Assembly (NCBI GenBank): GCA_025924515.1
Contig: JAICIE010000013.1
Coordinates: forward strand, 1-48,925
Length of the DNA stretch: 48,925 nt
Source of the DNA: Jatrophihabitans sp.
Lineage (GTDB): Bacteria > Actinomycetota > Actinomycetes > Mycobacteriales > Jatrophihabitantaceae
Reading direction: 5' to 3'
Shown here piece by piece: positions 39,450-48,413 of the stretch; the stretch's first letter is position 1, and each line of letters opens with the position of its first letter. The translations under genes were made by a program, and so were the position numbers. The notes under the pieces are model-generated. The model had not been told where the DNA came from. It saw only the letters and a list, made by a program, of their open reading frames with translations, and searched no databases.

Positions 39450-40400
39450 TCACGGTCGGACCGGCACTCGTATCAGCCCTTCGGATATCAACCGGTCGAC
39501 CGCTTCGCGCACTGCCGCGAAGCTGGAGTAGCTGGGCGAATATCGCAGCAGCGTTCGCGCCTTCTCGATGCTCATCACATGGCTGCGCTGGAGATGCTCA
39601 CGGCTGGCCGCGGCGTGCTCCGGAGTCGTCTGTGCGGCGAACTCAGACCACGGCATCGGGCGCAGGTCGGCTTCGCGTCCGAACCACGACGCCGCCGCTT
39701 CCGCCAGACCCCGTGTGGAGACCGCCTGTTCGGAGACGACGTGAAAGGCTTCGCCGACCGCCCCCTCGCTGTCCAGCGCGAGTTCGAATGCCTGCGCGAC
39801 GTCCTGGGCGTGAACATGATGGAGCGTGGCCACGCCGTCGCCGGGGACGGCGATCGGCGTCCCGTCGGCGAGCGCCTGCCACACCGCGGGATCGAGGTTG
39901 CCGACGGGGTTGATGACGGGCCACCCGGGCCCGCTGATATGACCGGGATGCAGCACCACGCTGTCGAGATCTCCGTCGAGGACGAGTCGCTCGATTTCGG
40001 CCTTTTTCACGCCGTAATCGCCATAGGGCTCACGTGCGTCGGACTCGCGCGTCGGGGCGACCTTTGTCGGGCCGTGCACCCAGATCGTCCCGCACATGAG
40101 CAGCCGGCCGATGTATCCGGCCAGGCCGTCGATCAGCATGGCCGCTGAGGACGGCTCGAAACAGACCATGTCGATCACCGCGTCCGGCCGCGTCGCACGG
40201 ACCGTGCGCACGAACGTCTCATCCGCCTCCTGAACGGCGCGGTCCGCGACGACGTTCTCGACCTGCGCCCACGCCGCGTCCGAGGCGTACGGCGCCCGAA
40301 TTCCGCGGCTCATCGCGACGACGTCGTGTCCGGCCCGCACGAGCGCGGGTACCAGGTACGTTCCGACGTGCCCGGTCGCGCCGATGATGAGCACTCGCAT
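39450..40400 (-). CDS. NAD-dependent epimerase/dehydratase (extended SDR)
   Basis: A 316-residue SDR-family protein. The Rossmann NAD(P) motif is GATGHVGTYLVPAL (residues 7-20); a catalytic YxxxK is present as YGVKKAE with Tyr and Lys. The substrate half contains HPGHISGPGWPVINPVG and LHHVHAQDVAQAF, as in atypical/extended SDRs acting on nucleotide sugars or flavonoid-like substrates. Start ATG 40398-40400 has GGAGG six bases upstream. It is a single gene, with 137 non-coding bases separating it from the FAD dehydrogenase and 104 bases from the aquaporin stop. Substrate unknown. Confidence 0.9.
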   Translation of the reverse strand: MRVLIIGATGHVGTYLVPALVRAGHDVVAMSRGIRAPYASDAAWAQVENVVADRAVQEADETFVRTVRATRPDAVIDMVCFEPSSAAMLIDGLAGYIGRLLMCGTIWVHGPTKVAPTRESDAREPYGDYGVKKAEIERLVLDGDLDSVVLHPGHISGPGWPVINPVGNLDPAVWQALADGTPIAVPGDGVATLHHVHAQDVAQAFELALDSEGAVGEAFHVVSEQAVSTRGLAEAAASWFGREADLRPMPWSEFAAQTTPEHAAASREHLQRSHVMSIEKARTLLRYSPSYSSFAAVREAVDRLISEGLIRVPVRP

Positions 40401-40504
40401 GCCGCGCCTCCACCTTGTCCGGCGTTCAGCAACGGCGCCGCAGCCGTTCACTCAACCCTACGGCTTACGTCCCTGGCTCCCGGGCGGATGCCGTCAGGCC
40501 CAAG

Positions 40505-41347
40505 TCAATCACCGGGCGACGACCCGGGCGCCGGAAGCCTTCCTTCGGCCGCGGCCTGAGCCATCCCGTCGCCGCCTCGCCCTCGGAGGATCCACGCCGC
40601 ACCGACTGCGGCGACCGCCCCGAGCAGTGGCCCGACCAGGTAGATCCACAACGTTGACAGGTCTCCACTCACCAGCGCGGGCCCGAGCGAGCGGGCCGGA
40701 TTCATCGACGCCCCGCTCACGGGGCTGGCCCACAGTCCGGCGAGGATGATGTAGGACGCGACGCCGATGGCGGCGAATTGGCCGACGTTCTGTGCGGCCG
40801 ACGACACGCCGAGGATGACGCTGACGAGTCCGAAGGTCAACAAGATCTCCGTCGCGAAAGCCTGCCCGGTGTCGAAGCCGGAGCCGGGAAGGGTGGCGCC
40901 GAGATGGGCGCGGTCCCCGAACAGCTCTCTGAGAACCGCGCTCGCGGCAACGGCTCCCGCGACCTGGGCAGCTACGTACCCGGGCACTCGTCGCCAGCGA
41001 AAATCCCCGCGCAGGGCGAAGGCCACGCTGACCGCGGGATTGAGATGGGCACCTGAAACGGCGCCCATGAAAAGGATGATCGCAGCGACCATGAGACCCG
41101 GGGCTGTGACGGCCGCGCCTCGGCTGATCGCGCCTCCTGCCTGGGCGCCGACCACTCCGCCGCCCGCGGCGACCAGGACGAGGAAGAACGTGCCGAGCAC
41201 TTCGCTGAACAGCCGGCGCCATTCGTAGGACAGGTTCTCGAAGTCTCGCGCCCATACGGGTTCGCGTTCCAGCAGGGAAGCGATGAACCCGGGATGCCGC
41301 CGCTTCGCGGCCCGATCGGCGCTGCGCTGGTCGTCCTGACTGATCAT
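40505..41347 (-). CDS. Aquaporin / MIP family channel
   Basis: A 280-residue six-helix channel. Both half-helix signatures are present: SGAHLNPAVSVAF and SGASMNPARSLGPAL, the second with the NPARS/D-like loop of water-selective members. The ~45-residue hydrophilic N-terminus before the first helix (VLGTFFLVLVAAGGGVVG) is longer than in AqpZ, and an Arg follows the second NPA as expected. Start ATG 41345-41347 has GGAGGAA seven bases upstream. No glycerol-metabolism genes are adjacent, favouring water or small neutral solutes. Confidence 0.92.
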   Translation of the reverse strand: MISQDDQRSADRAAKRRHPGFIASLLEREPVWARDFENLSYEWRRLFSEVLGTFFLVLVAAGGGVVGAQAGGAISRGAAVTAPGLMVAAIILFMGAVSGAHLNPAVSVAFALRGDFRWRRVPGYVAAQVAGAVAASAVLRELFGDRAHLGATLPGSGFDTGQAFATEILLTFGLVSVILGVSSAAQNVGQFAAIGVASYIILAGLWASPVSGASMNPARSLGPALVSGDLSTLWIYLVGPLLGAVAAVGAAWILRGRGGDGMAQAAAEGRLPAPGSSPGD

Positions 41348-41799
41348 GGGATTCCTCCGGCGACCACGTGGGCGGCAGGCTGATGCACGTCCTCTGCTTC
41401 GGCGGTCAGCGTTACTTCCGCCAGGTGCTGGACCGCGGAGTCCCATCGGGCGCGCAACTCGACGTGACACGCGCCCGCTCGACGGACAGCACGGTCACGA
41501 AAGCGCCCTGCATCGCCGTGATCAGGACGGCGACTCGGGCTGGCCGCCACACCCACGGCATCGGCGACGCCCTTCTCCCGGCACTCGTGCACCGCGCTTT
41601 TACCCGACCATTGCAGTTTGCAAACGTCTGCGACCGGTGTCCGCAGTCGGTGAATGAGCCGGCTCTGCGGTCCGCCGGGATCCTCCAGTAGGCAGCCGAG
41701 TAGCCGCGCCCTCCCGGTATTGGCAGATTTGCATCTCATCAGAGGCTCAGCCGCCGATCTCGCGGGAGGGGGCGAGCCGCTCCGGAGAGCCTGGAGGGT
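41348..41799. other. 452-base stretch without a supported gene
   Basis: No frame shows a recognisable protein; the open frames here have shuffled composition. A perfect palindrome GTTTGCAAAC occupies 41616-41625, in a locally AT-richer patch (CCATTGCAGTTTGCAAACGT), and may be a regulatory site for the aquaporin gene about 270 bases downstream. Confidence 0.35.
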
Positions 41800-42396
41800 T
41801 CAGCCGCGCACCGCGGCGAAGATGCTGTACACGCCGAGCGCGCACATGACGACCGCGGCCACCCGGGTTATCCACTTCATCGGCAAGACCTTGAGCAGGG
41901 TCCGGCCGCCCAGGATCGCAAGAAGAGCCACCGACCACAGCCCGAGGACCGCTCCCAGACCGACGGAGAGGGGATCGTGGTATTTCGCAGCGAGGTTCGC
42001 GGTGAGGATCTGCGTCAGGTCGCCCCACTCGGCGACGAAGATGATCCCGTAGGCAAGGCTGGCGACCTTCAAGATCCAGGGGCATTCGGGCATCGCCCGG
42101 ACGGCGTCCTCCTCGTCCTCCTCCTGGTCGAGCCCCTCCCGCCAGATCAGAACAGCGCCGAGGAGGAACAGCGCGGCCACGACGGCTTCGACAAATCGGT
42201 GTGGCAGGAGCGTCAGGAGCGACCCGGCCGCCACCGCGATGACGACGTGAGTGAGGAATGCGGCCGCGACGCCGGTGAAGACCCAGCGCCACGGAAAGCG
42301 CGCTCCGAGGACGAGTCCGGCGAGGGCCGTCTTGTCGGGCAGCTCCCCCACGAAGATCAGCCCGAAGACGATTGCCGTGGTCGCCGGATTCAGCAT
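41800..42396 (-). CDS. GDT1/TMEM165 (UPF0016) family manganese/calcium transporter
   Basis: A 198-residue membrane protein with six helices in two inverted halves. Each half has the family signature: FVGELPDKTALA (E-x-G-D-K-T type) near residue 16 and FVAEWGDLTQIL in the second half, acidic motifs that coordinate Mn2+ or Ca2+. A Glu/Asp-rich loop (LDQEEDEEDAV) separates the halves. Bacterial homologues export manganese. Start ATG 42394-42396 is chosen over a 53-residue basic extension. The leader carries a probable yybP-ykoY riboswitch, in line with manganese control. Confidence 0.9.
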   Translation of the reverse strand: MLNPATTAIVFGLIFVGELPDKTALAGLVLGARFPWRWVFTGVAAAFLTHVVIAVAAGSLLTLLPHRFVEAVVAALFLLGAVLIWREGLDQEEDEEDAVRAMPECPWILKVASLAYGIIFVAEWGDLTQILTANLAAKYHDPLSVGLGAVLGLWSVALLAILGGRTLLKVLPMKWITRVAAVVMCALGVYSIFAAVRG

Positions 42397-42477
42397 GAGA
42401 TCGGGTTGGCCTTCCGTCCGGCGCCGGTCGCCGTGAACCCGGGAGGACACGTCGGACCCGGCAGCGTGAGCTGGCAC

Positions 42478-42590
42478 CAAAGTCCGAACGTCTCGTCCAG
42501 CCGGCCTCCGGCCGACCCCGGGCACCGGGCCGTGTTGCGGCCAGGATGTCGACACCCGGTGAGCGGACTACTCCCGTTCGACGGCCGATG
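42478..42590 (-). ncRNA. Probable yybP-ykoY manganese riboswitch
   Basis: Reading the minus strand, a stem CGAACG (42580-42575) is followed at once by GGGAGTAG, then GTCGACATC, a GC-rich arm, and GACGAGACGTTCGG, where CGTTCG (42490-42485) closes the stem. The order (stem, GGGAGUA loop, conserved UCGACA block, CGAGAC just before the closing stem) is that of the yybP-ykoY class, which binds Mn2+ and often precedes UPF0016/TerC/MntP genes. It lies about 85 bases upstream of the GDT1 start. Coordinates are approximate; a covariance-model scan would settle it. Confidence 0.75.
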
Positions 42591-42676
42591 CTACCTGACG
42601 CGCGGCCGGCCGCCCGGGTCCGCGGCGGCGCGCCGGGTCTGCGGGGGCAGGTCCGGCGCGCCGCAGTCGGGCCGAC

Positions 42677-43081
42677 TCAGAGGGTGACGCTGCCCCCACA
42701 GACATTGGCGCCCGACACTGCCCGGGCCCGGATGACGTCGGACCCCGCGCGGTTGGCGGTGCGCTTGCTGACGGTGAACGACCCGCTCGGGGCCGTGGTG
42801 GTGACCGTGCGGCTGAGGATGACGGTGCCGTTGTCGGTCAGCCGGACGTTGAAGGTCTGGCCGGAGCGGTTGGTGTCGACCTCGTACTCGACCTCGATCG
42901 CGGCGTCGTCGTGCTTCGCCTTCAGGGTGAAGACCCCTCGCTCGGAGCACGAGCCCGACTTCGTGACGGCGCTCCCTCCGCCCTGCGATGCGAGCGCGGG
43001 ACCTGCCGCCCAGAGCAGCGGTGCGGACAGCGCGCCGGCGACGGCGGCCGCCGACAGGGCGCGGATGGTGAGGTGCTGCAT
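42677..43081 (-). CDS. Secreted hypothetical protein
   Basis: A 134-residue exported protein. The N-terminus MQHLTIRALSAAAVAGALS through PALASQG is a signal peptide with cleavage near ALA-SQ. The mature ~100 residues are a compact beta-rich domain (VFTLKAKHDDAAIEVEYEVD, TFNVRLTDNGTVILSRTVTT, GSFTVSKRTAN) with two Cys (SCSERG and NVCGGS) that may form a disulfide tying both ends together. No family recognised. Start ATG 43079-43081 has GGGGG upstream; a longer in-frame start adds a non-signal leader. It is divergent from the next small secreted gene. Confidence 0.75.
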   Translation of the reverse strand: MQHLTIRALSAAAVAGALSAPLLWAAGPALASQGGGSAVTKSGSCSERGVFTLKAKHDDAAIEVEYEVDTNRSGQTFNVRLTDNGTVILSRTVTTTAPSGSFTVSKRTANRAGSDVIRARAVSGANVCGGSVTL

Positions 43082-43159
43082 GGATACCCCCGGTGATGCG
43101 GTCGGTTCGGACACGGCAAAGCGTGTGCGCCGCAAGGGACTAGTCGCCATTGACCGATC

Positions 43160-43192
43160 GGCCTAGTCCGGACGGCGTATGGCGGCTAGGCC
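43160..43192. promoter_or_regulatory. Inverted repeat GGCCTAG...CTAGGCC in a divergent promoter region
   Basis: Seven-base perfect arms at 43160-43166 and 43186-43192, 19 bases apart, lie between the two divergent secreted-protein genes. The spacing of about 2.5 helical turns would suit a dimeric regulator or a hairpin in the leader of the plus-strand gene. Confidence 0.35.
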
Positions 43193-43244
43193 CCACGAGC
43201 CGCGATAAACGGATGAACTCGCTTTTCGTCCTGGAGGAGTGACC

Positions 43245-43634
43245 GTGAAGAGATTGCACCTAGCCGGCGGAGCCGCGGTTGTGGCCGCGGGAGCATTGGC
43301 GACGATCCCCGCGGTGCTCGGCTTGGCGGGCAACCCGTCCTTCAGCCAACAAGTGCCCGTGCGGCCGCCTCAGCAGGCTCGGGTCCTGGTCCTGCATCAC
43401 TCGCACGCGGCGCCCGCAGTGCCGCGCGCAGCCATGCCGACGGTGACGAGTGTCGTGCCTACCCCGACCGTCCACTCCGAGGGGTCCGCCGGCCACTCCC
43501 GCGCGTCGGCCAGCCCGTCTGTGGCCGGTCAGCGGAGGCGGCACCTCGAACCGGCTGACGACCGCGGCCGTAGCAGAGACGGAGACGACGACAGGCACCG
43601 CAGCGGTGGGCGGCACACGGCCGAGGATGGATGA
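43245..43634 (+). CDS. Small secreted hypothetical protein
   Basis: A 129-residue protein with a signal peptide (KRLHLAGGAAVVAAGALATIPAVLGLAG). The GTG at 43245 is preferred over GTG 43239 because GGAGGA (43233-43238) then lies at a proper distance. The mature part is Pro/Val/Thr/Ser-rich up to about residue 90, then switches to a highly charged run of Arg, Asp and His. In the +1 frame the same DNA gives a Thr/Ala/Gly-rich sequence (LTTAAVAETETTTGTAAVGG) more like the rest, so a frameshift near 43520 is possible. It ends 9 bases before the histidine kinase gene. Confidence 0.55.
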   Translation: MKRLHLAGGAAVVAAGALATIPAVLGLAGNPSFSQQVPVRPPQQARVLVLHHSHAAPAVPRAAMPTVTSVVPTPTVHSEGSAGHSRASASPSVAGQRRRHLEPADDRGRSRDGDDDRHRSGGRHTAEDG

Positions 43635-43643
43635 TTTGGCGCG

Positions 43644-45047
43644 ATGATCCGGCAGTCGACCGACAAGACACCTACTGCGACCGGTCCCCCGTCCTCGCAC
43701 GAGGTGTTACTGAGCGACGGCCGCGGATCTACCGGCGCCGGGCGCACGTTGCGGTTGCGCCGAATCGTTGTCCTGACCGTGGTCGCAGCGGTGTGCGTCG
43801 CGGGCTTGGTTGCCTTCGCCGCGTCGCTGGTCAGCCGCCGGATCGCGGAGCAGGAGGCGGTGCACGACGTCGCCCAGCTCACGGACGTCCTGGCCGAGAA
43901 CGTCGTGCAACCCGTCCTCACCGACGCCATGACCGCCGATCCGGGGAGAGCCGCGACGGTGCTCGACCCGCTCGTCCGCGAGCAGCTCCTCGACGACTCG
44001 CTGGTGCGGGTGAAGCTGTGGGACGCGGCCGGCACGGTGCTGTACTCGGACGACCCCCGATTGATCGGCAAGCGGTTCGACCTCGAGGACGACGCGCTGG
44101 CCGCGCTCACCAGCCCACGCACGCAGGCGGAGATAAGCGACCTACACCGGCCGGAGAACCGCCTCGATCGGTCGATGGGCAAGTTGCTCGAGGTCTACCG
44201 GCCGGTGTGGACGCCGAACGGCGCCGCACTGCTGTTCGAGACCTACTTCAAGTACGACACGGTGCGCGCCCGCAGCCACGAACTAGGGCGCGGCTTCGCG
44301 GGGATCACCCTGACCAGCCTCGCCGCGCTGTTGGTGTTGCTGACCCCGCTGGTGTGGGGGCTGGTCATGCGGGTCCGAAGCGCACGCGCCGAACGCGAGG
44401 AAGTGGCCTCATGGGCGCTGCAGGCCTCGAACGACGAGCGGCAGCGGATCGCGGCGACACTGCACGACGGGGTTGTGCAGCAGCTTGCCGCGACGTCCTT
44501 CGCGGTCGCGGCCGAGGGCCAGCGGGCGCAGGCGTCCGGCGATCCACTCCTCGCAGGACGGTTCGAGGAGCTGGCCGGCACGGTCCGGGACTCGATCGCC
44601 GGCCTGCGGTCGCTGCTTGTAGACATCTATCCGCCGACCCTGCGCACCTCAGGCCTCGCGGTCGCGCTCGGTGATCTGGCGCGGGCGATCAATGGCGGGT
44701 CGGCGCGGGTCGACGTCGAACTGGACGAGGCGGCCGCCGACGCGCTTCCCGAGTCGGCGCGCGAGGCGGTCTTCCGGGTCGCGCAGGAATCGCTGCGCAA
44801 CGCGATGCGGCACGCGGAGGCCGATTCCGTGGTTCTCAGATTGTGCGAAGAGTCCAGCGGGACCGTCCTCACTGTGGAGGACGACGGTCGCGGATTCGAC
44901 CTCTCAGAAATCCTGTCTGACCCGCCGCAGGGCCACTTCGGCTTGCACTTGATGGCAGATGCGGCGGCTCGTTGCGGCGCTCGCCTGGCCATCGCCAGCA
45001 GCCCAGGACGCGGGACGTCGCTCCGGATGACAATGGCGCACGTGTAG
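43644..45047 (+). CDS. Sensor histidine kinase (NarX/DesK-like, HPK7), orphan
   Basis: A 467-residue membrane kinase. Two membrane helices (~residues 41-62 and ~219-242) flank a ~155-residue extracellular sensor domain with a PAS/Cache-like pattern ([26 protein letters not shown]). The HisKA_3 dimerisation box is [16 protein letters not shown] with phospho-acceptor H274; the HATPase has [16 protein letters not shown] (N box) and VEDDGRGFD (G1 box). All needed residues are present. ATG at 43644. No response regulator is adjacent, which is unusual for this class. The extradiol dioxygenase gene follows after 25 bases and may be on the same transcript. Confidence 0.93.
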   Translation: MIRQSTDKTPTATGPPSSHEVLLSDGRGSTGAGRTLRLRRIVVLTVVAAVCVAGLVAFAASLVSRRIAEQEAVHDVAQLTDVLAENVVQPVLTDAMTADPGRAATVLDPLVREQLLDDSLVRVKLWDAAGTVLYSDDPRLIGKRFDLEDDALAALTSPRTQAEISDLHRPENRLDRSMGKLLEVYRPVWTPNGAALLFETYFKYDTVRARSHELGRGFAGITLTSLAALLVLLTPLVWGLVMRVRSARAEREEVASWALQASNDERQRIAATLHDGVVQQLAATSFAVAAEGQRAQASGDPLLAGRFEELAGTVRDSIAGLRSLLVDIYPPTLRTSGLAVALGDLARAINGGSARVDVELDEAAADALPESAREAVFRVAQESLRNAMRHAEADSVVLRLCEESSGTVLTVEDDGRGFDLSEILSDPPQGHFGLHLMADAAARCGARLAIASSPGRGTSLRMTMAHV

Positions 45048-45072
45048 TCCGATCGCAGACCGGGAGGAAACG

Positions 45073-45951
45073 ATGAGCTCACCGACGGACGGCGTAAGCA
45101 GGGCCATGCCGGCGGCTTTTTTCGGGCACGGCAACCCGATGAATGCGTTGGAAGTCAACCGTTACACGAGCGCATGGGAGGCGTTCGGTAGAGCCGTCCC
45201 ACGCCCGCGCGCCATCCTGGTCATCAGCGCGCACTGGTACATCAATGCGACCGCGGTCACCGCCATGCCGAGGCCTCGAACGATCCATGACTTCTACGGT
45301 TTCCCGCAGGAACTGTTCGCCGTCGAGTACCCGGCACCTGGAATGCCCGAGCTCGCCGAGGAGATCGCGGAGGTCGTCGAGCCGACCTGGGTGGGCGCTG
45401 ATGTCGACAGCTGGGGCATCGACCACGGGACCTGGTCGGTTCTCGTCCACGCCTTCCCGGATGCGTCCATCCCGGTCGTCCAGCTCTCGATCAACGCGGA
45501 CAAGCCGCTGGACTACCACTTGGACCTCGGCGCCCGACTTGCGCCGCTGCGTGAGCGCGGCGTCCTCGTGGTGGCCAGCGGCAACGTCGTACACAACCTG
45601 CGTGGGATGAGCTGGGATCTCGTCGACGACGGCTACGACTGGGCCCGCCGCTTCGACGAGGACGCCAAGGAACGCATGCTCGCAGATCCGACCGCTTTCG
45701 CAGCCCTGGATGCGCATCCCGACTACCGGAGCGCGGTTCCGACTCCCGACCACTTCATTCCGGCGCTGTACCTGGCGGGCCTCGCCGGCGCAGCCGGCAG
45801 CGACAGCACCGCCGTCCTCGTCGACGGATGCGCGTACGGATCGCTCTCCATGACCGCGTACGCCCTCGACCTGGCGTGTCCCGCGGTGGAAGCGGACGCA
45901 GCACCTGCTCGGGTGCCGACGCAAGCGCCTCCCGACGGCTCGAACATCTAG
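45073..45951 (+). CDS. DODA-type class III extradiol ring-cleavage dioxygenase
   Basis: A 292-residue LigB-superfamily enzyme (YgiD/4,5-DOPA dioxygenase type) that opens catechol rings using a divalent metal. The expected His residues occur as [11 protein letters not shown] (H19), ISAHWYI (H54), [10 protein letters not shown] (H118), GNVVHNLRG (H174) and [10 protein letters not shown] (H227). The C-terminal ~30 residues are Ala/Pro-rich and variable. Start ATG 45073 with GGGAGGAAA upstream. It may serve in aromatic catabolism together with the PaaK locus, or act on small phenolics; substrate unknown. It converges on the FMN reductase gene. Confidence 0.92.
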   Translation: MSSPTDGVSRAMPAAFFGHGNPMNALEVNRYTSAWEAFGRAVPRPRAILVISAHWYINATAVTAMPRPRTIHDFYGFPQELFAVEYPAPGMPELAEEIAEVVEPTWVGADVDSWGIDHGTWSVLVHAFPDASIPVVQLSINADKPLDYHLDLGARLAPLRERGVLVVASGNVVHNLRGMSWDLVDDGYDWARRFDEDAKERMLADPTAFAALDAHPDYRSAVPTPDHFIPALYLAGLAGAAGSDSTAVLVDGCAYGSLSMTAYALDLACPAVEADAAPARVPTQAPPDGSNI

Positions 45952-45976
45952 TGACCGATGGGCGTGCTCGGCAGAG

Positions 45977-46543
45977 CTAGTTGCGCGGGATCACCGTGAG
46001 GACCCGAACCAGATGTTCGCGGAACTCGGCCATGAACATGGAGAGGAACTGTGCGGTCGACTCGTCAAAGATTTCGCCGCCGGGCCCGAACCGTTCCGGG
46101 CCGAACTGGATGTAGGCCTCGGGCGAGGTCATCTGCCGTGCGTTGCAGAAGCTCAGCACGCCGCGCAGGCTCTGCTGTGCGACCGCGGTGCCGATTGCGC
46201 CGATCGACGCGCCGATGACCGCGGCCGGGATGTGGTGGAAGGAGTTCTGTCCCCACGGCCGCGACGCCCAGTCGATCGCGTTCTTCAGTGCGCCAGGGAT
46301 GGAGCGATTGTATTCCGGGGTGACGAACAGTACCGCGTCCGAGGCTGCAATGGATTCCTTGAGCGCGAGCGCCTCGGGTGGGTAGTTCGAGTCGTAGTCC
46401 GGGCTGTAGAGAGGCAGCGTGCCGATCGGGATCTCGGTGAACTGGAGATCGTCCGGGGCCAGGCGGATCAGCGCTTCAGACAGCGACCGGTTGATCGAGG
46501 TGGAGGACAAGCTGCCGACGAAGTAGCCGACCTTGTACGCCAT
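45977..46543 (-). CDS. NADPH-dependent FMN reductase
   Basis: A 188-residue flavodoxin-fold oxidoreductase. FMN phosphate-binding loop FVGSLSSTSINRSLSEAL (residues 8-25), TPEYNRSIPGALKNAIDWASRPWG (second FMN contact, PEYN motif) and IGASIGAIGTAVAQQSLR are all typical of the SsuE/ArsH-related azo/quinone reductase group. Start ATG 46541-46543 has AAAGGAG nine bases upstream; an extended frame upstream has no family similarity. Possibly provides quinone reduction or reduced flavin; no partner monooxygenase is adjacent. Confidence 0.92.
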   Translation of the reverse strand: MAYKVGYFVGSLSSTSINRSLSEALIRLAPDDLQFTEIPIGTLPLYSPDYDSNYPPEALALKESIAASDAVLFVTPEYNRSIPGALKNAIDWASRPWGQNSFHHIPAAVIGASIGAIGTAVAQQSLRGVLSFCNARQMTSPEAYIQFGPERFGPGGEIFDESTAQFLSMFMAEFREHLVRVLTVIPRN

Positions 46544-46710
46544 CGCGGCGCTCCTTTCGGACGGGAGGCGGATCCGCGCTCCTGACTCATCGAAGCACGC
46601 GGCTACGGCATGTCGCTGACCGAGATGCTCCATCGTCCGGCGGCTGCACCGGCGCTCGACCGGCCCGGGCGCGCGGACTTTCTCCGCTCGGGTCCGGCGA
46701 CGCCTGCCCG

Positions 46711-47157
46711 TCAGCGCGTCGGCTGGGACTCGATAAGGCGTTTGGCGTCGTCCAGAGCGCTGGCCTCGGCCGCCATGTTCTTTTCGGCCATTTTCCCCAT
46801 GGCAGCCTTCTTGAGTCCGGTGAGGGGAGCGTCAATCCGAAATGTGACCTCCGTACCCGTGCCACTCGGCGCGAACGTGAACTGCACGCGTGGCCTCAGC
46901 GGGCCGGTGACAACCTGGAAGCCCAGCTCCCTCGGGGGCTCGTACGCGACCACGTCCATGTCGGCCTTCACCGCAGCACCGAACGGTCCGACGGCGAGTC
47001 TTTGGCGCACGCGCGCCCCTGTGTGCATCGGGCCGTCGATCGCGACCTCCTTGACACCATGACCGCGCCATTTCGGGTCATTGGCGACGTCGGCGAAGAA
47101 AGCGAAGACCTCGTCTATCGGCCGATTTATGACGATGGTGCGGTGGACGCTCGCCAT
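46711..47157 (-). CDS. SRPBCC (START-like) family protein
   Basis: A 148-residue protein of the Bet v1/START fold: HRTIVINRPIDEVFAFFADVANDPKWRG at the N-terminus, TGARVRQRLAVGPFG, VVAYEPPRELGFQVVTGP and a C-terminal helix (KMAEKNMAAEASALDDAKRLIESQ). The fold has a hydrophobic pocket for lipids, polyketides or aromatic compounds; stand-alone members are cyclases or carriers. Start ATG 47155-47157. It is divergent from the TetR gene with a 179-base gap, and is a candidate target of that regulator. Confidence 0.88.
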   Translation of the reverse strand: MASVHRTIVINRPIDEVFAFFADVANDPKWRGHGVKEVAIDGPMHTGARVRQRLAVGPFGAAVKADMDVVAYEPPRELGFQVVTGPLRPRVQFTFAPSGTGTEVTFRIDAPLTGLKKAAMGKMAEKNMAAEASALDDAKRLIESQPTR

Positions 47158-47336
47158 AGCGCACAACATACTGCCTCGCGCGGCTGCGATGCACTCATTC
47201 GTCCTGGCCGGCCTCAGGAAGGAAGCGGATCTTGTAACCAGAGCCGACCGCTTCGCCCGCGTCCGGCGCGGCCTGGTTGATCTGCGGCAGCGAGGTGAGT
47301 GTTCGACGCGGTGAGCGGGCTGCGTAGCGTAGGTGC

Positions 47337-48188
47337 GTGAGCGGCTCAGGTGATCGGCTGGCGGCCGACGGCGGCTCCTCCACCGACGGCGGGCGACTGC
47401 GGTTGACCGGCGACCGGATCGTCGCTGCCGCACTCGATCTGCTCGACGACCGCGGGGTCGCCGCGGTGACGATGCGCGCGGTGGCAGACCGGGTTGGGGT
47501 CAAGCCGATGTCGCTGTATCGGCACTTCGCCGACCGCGACCGGATGCTCGATGCGGTGGTGGACCGGGTCGTGAACGAGCTCGCTGAGGATCCGGACGTC
47601 GCGGAGGCTCCGACGTCCGGGTGGCGGCCGTATCTCCAGGCACTTGCGCGAGGCGTTCGGCGCTACGCGCGGCGCCATCCGCACGCGTTCCCACTCGTAG
47701 CGACGCGGCCGACGGACGCTCCCTGGCTCAATCCGCCGCTGCGCTCGGTCCGCTGGGTCGAGGCCTTTCTCAACGGGCTGCTCGCGGAGGGGTTCACGGA
47801 CGAGCACACACTGTTCGCCTACCGCGTGTTCAACTCGTTCCTGCTCGGCTATTTGCTGCTGGAGACCAGCGCGATGGCTCTGGGCGACCCGCGGAGCGGG
47901 GACGGCGCCTACCTGTCCCGCGGCCTCGAGCAGGGCAAGGACACGGCGTCCCCAGACGCTCCCGTGCCCGGCGCGTTGACGCCCACCCGTACGCCGGCGG
48001 ATCGACAGGACGTCGCCGACGCTGAAGTCCCGGACGATCTCGTTGATCCGCAGGGTGGCGTCGACGCAGCGGAGTTCCCGACCGTCCATCGGTTCGCGGC
48101 CGGACTGACCGAGGACCGTTGGGATGCGGAATTCGACGCTGCGCTGCAGCACATGCTGGACCGGATCGCCGGATTCACAGTCAATTAG
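47337..48188 (+). CDS. TetR/AcrR family transcriptional regulator
   Basis: A 283-residue regulator. The N-terminal ~20 residues are Gly/Ser-rich, followed by the TetR helix-turn-helix: RIVAAALDLLDDRGVAAVTMRAVADRVGV and KPMSLYRHFADRDRMLDAVVDRV (each a landmark shorter than the domain). The helical ligand-binding domain follows (YLQALARGVRRYARRHPHAFPLVA, AYRVFNSFLLGYLLLETSAM), as in TetR_C/tetracyclin-repressor-like C-terminal families. A ~60-residue Asp/Pro-rich insert (~205-255) before the last helix is unusual. Start GTG 47337. Probably represses itself and the divergent SRPBCC gene. Confidence 0.9.
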   Translation: MSGSGDRLAADGGSSTDGGRLRLTGDRIVAAALDLLDDRGVAAVTMRAVADRVGVKPMSLYRHFADRDRMLDAVVDRVVNELAEDPDVAEAPTSGWRPYLQALARGVRRYARRHPHAFPLVATRPTDAPWLNPPLRSVRWVEAFLNGLLAEGFTDEHTLFAYRVFNSFLLGYLLLETSAMALGDPRSGDGAYLSRGLEQGKDTASPDAPVPGALTPTRTPADRQDVADAEVPDDLVDPQGGVDAAEFPTVHRFAAGLTEDRWDAEFDAALQHMLDRIAGFTVN

Positions 48189-48413
48189 CTGTTAGACGGC
48201 AGCTTGAGCCAGGTAACACCGTACGCGACGAGACTCAGCGGGGCTGGCGGCTGCAGCGCGGCACCGCAGATCTCGCATCCTTTCCCGATGTCCGTTCATC
48301 CTCTCCGTTCATCCTCTCTGAGGCCTTTTTTGCTCCGGCGGCCGCTTGCGGCACTCGCCTTCAATCAGTTCTCCCGCTCCAACACGCACGTCCTACCGGA
48401 AGGAAACACCCGT
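48189..48413. other. Intergenic region before the PRC-barrel gene
   Basis: About 225 bases with no gene. It contains a near-tandem TTCATCCTCTC repeat (TCCGTTCATCCTCTCCGTTCATCCTCTC, 48291-48318) and ends with GGAAGGAAA as ribosome-binding site for 48414. No promoter assigned. Confidence 0.4.

Noticed and set aside
41344-41739. Minus-strand frame of 131 codons upstream of the aquaporin
   Set aside because: No domain, no ribosome-binding site and uneven composition; it overlaps the aquaporin start.
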